In this document: positions 7,079 to 7,913 of the stretch, piece by piece | How positions within the stretch are numbered: position 1 is the stretch's first letter | Layout of the letters: each line of letters starts with the position of its first letter | Assembly (NCBI GenBank): GCA_026419315.1 | Contig: JANZZQ010000034.1 | Span: forward strand, 1 to 7,913 | Source: Armatimonadota bacterium | Lineage (GTDB): Bacteria > Armatimonadota > Fervidibacteria > Fervidibacterales > Fervidibacteraceae | Length of the DNA stretch: 7,913 bases | Direction: 5' to 3' | Notes under the pieces: generated by a model | Seen by the model: the letters and a program-made list of their open reading frames with translations, nothing else | Told to the model about the DNA's origin: nothing | Databases searched by the model: none | Made by a program: the position numbers and the translations under genes

Positions 7079-7237
7079 GAATTGGTTTGGTCCATCCCTT
7101 TTTGGGCGAAACTTGCAGGCTTCCAAACAAAAGTTTAGGGTGCCGCTCATGAAGATGAAGGGCGACGGGCGAGCCTTATCCTCCCGGACGGCCGAATTGC
7201 AATACTCGCTACTTAAAGCTCTGTCGCTGAAGCCGCC
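7073..7237 (-). other. spacer with a 54-codon stop-free stretch between the DUF2993 gene and recG
   Basis: After the DUF2993 stop codon, the same reading frame stays open for 54 codons, ending at the TGA inside the recG ribosome binding site. An internal ATG would give a 25-residue peptide (MSGTLNFCLEACKFRPKR...), but it has no well-placed ribosome binding site; the nearest GGGAGG is about 25 bases upstream. An inverted repeat, aaactt (7109-7114) and aagttt (7131-7136), lies in this spacer. No promoter or clear terminator was recognised. It may be plain spacer, a remnant or a copy of a dispersed repeat. It is not called as a gene. Confidence 0.3.
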
Positions 7238-7913
7238 TCAATTTGCTGGAGGCATGTTGACATAAATCAGGCCCTTGTGGATTCGCACCGACTTGATAGG
7301 CGAATTGAAGGGCAAATCTTTGGGTTCAACGACCGGGTTAATGTGCTTTTCGAGCCGAGACACCAAAAAAGCCGGCGCACCAACTCCATTGACCCTGAGT
7401 TCCTCAATTTTCAAGTAAAGGTAACCGTCGCGAGCCTCAGGGCGACAAACCGCTTCAAAGGGGTTGTTGATTCGCAATAGGGTCAAGACACCCCGCAGAA
7501 CTACTTTGCTGTCGTCGGTTATCTGGACTTTGATTCGCATATCTTTCGTCGCCTTGAGTTCCGCCAACATCCTTTCAAAGTTCTCAGCATCCATAACCCC
7601 TTCAAGGTTTGACTCCTTGACAGAAATTGTCCTCAGTTTCCCGCGTTCAGAAAGAGCCGCAACATCAATCACCGGTTCGACAGCCCTCGCCCTTAGTTCG
7701 CGCAGGAAAATGTTTTTGATTCTTGCCGGCTTGGACTCAATTTCAACTAACTGCAATTTCCCTTTCGCCGTTTCCTCAGGAGATGCTGGGACAATTCGCA
7801 GATACAAGCCGTTGCTGTCCTTGGGATTCGTTATGTCCCTCCGCAAAACCTGCTCTAAGGTTTGAACGACCTTTTGGGGTGAATTGGCGAAGAGAGCCGA
7901 TGCCAAAGTGAGC
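7238..7913 (-). CDS. DUF2993 (LmeA-like) exported protein, 5' truncated by the window edge
   Basis: About 224 residues are visible to the TGA at 7238. A TTG at 7906 could serve as a start, but the frame is open to the edge. The residues around it read LTLASALFANSPQ, which looks like the end of a signal peptide with a cleavage site (ASA or LFA), so the real start lies beyond 7913. The body matches the DUF2993 pattern: an early basic/acidic segment (KPARIKNIFLRELRARAV), a central RIKVQITDDSKVVLRGVLTLL, and the C-terminal EELRVNGVGAPAFLVSRLEKHINP, ending with KGLIYVN. The family includes the mycobacterial envelope protein LmeA and is thought to bind phospholipids outside the cytoplasm. Function here is inferred from the family alone. 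It lies 171 bases upstream of recG on the same strand, so co-transcription is possible, but no functional link is evident. Confidence 0.75.
   Translation of the reverse strand, partial: LTLASALFANSPQKVVQTLEQVLRRDITNPKDSNGLYLRIVPASPEETAKGKLQLVEIESKPARIKNIFLRELRARAVEPVIDVAALSERGKLRTISVKESNLEGVMDAENFERMLAELKATKDMRIKVQITDDSKVVLRGVLTLLRINNPFEAVCRPEARDGYLYLKIEELRVNGVGAPAFLVSRLEKHINPVVEPKDLPFNSPIKSVRIHKGLIYVNMPPAN

Noticed and set aside
7904..7906. TTG as the true start of the DUF2993 protein
   Set aside because: The frame is open to the window edge, and the residues around TTG look like the end of a signal peptide, so the real start is outside.

Overview
The window looks like one end of a draft-genome or metagenome contig from a bacterium of roughly balanced base composition. 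It uses GTG starts freely and has strong GGAGG-type ribosome binding sites. The content (a GlmU-related left-handed beta-helix protein, a xylose-isomerase-like TIM barrel, a RecG with a long N-terminal extension and a DUF2993 lipid-binding-type protein) would suit an Armatimonadota- or Fervidibacterota-like lineage, possibly from a warm habitat. That placement is a weak inference from gene flavour only. The first 19 bases are not genomic: they match the Tn5/Nextera mosaic-end adaptor, so the left edge is a library artefact and the first gene is truncated there.

Layout. On the plus strand: (1) the C-terminal part of a bifunctional GlmU-like sugar-1-phosphate nucleotidyl/acetyltransferase-family protein (20-1082); (2) a 127-base spacer with two consecutive potential hairpins and a strong Shine-Dalgarno; (3) a secreted 684-residue protein joining a redox-dead thioredoxin-like domain to two ModA-like substrate-binding domains (1210-3264), ending in a compact intrinsic terminator; (4) a spacer with a nested inverted repeat; (5) a sugar phosphate isomerase/epimerase-family TIM barrel (3415-4251). 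On the minus strand, converging on these: (6) recG, an 893-residue branch-migration helicase (7066-4385); (7) upstream of it, the C-terminal part of a DUF2993-type exported protein (7913-7238), whose start lies beyond the right edge.

The genes do not form one evident pathway. The solute-binding gene has its own leader and terminator and no permease or ATPase beside it. The DUF2993 gene and recG are codirectional, 171 bases apart, and may be co-transcribed.

The points most worth a second look are the thioredoxin-like/ModA/ModA triple fusion, a Gly-to-Glu departure in RecG helicase motif VI, the structured leader before the fusion gene, and the 54-codon stop-free stretch after the DUF2993 stop codon. 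I found no CRISPR array, tRNA, rRNA, insertion sequence or defence system, and no convincing evidence of a wholly new multi-gene system.
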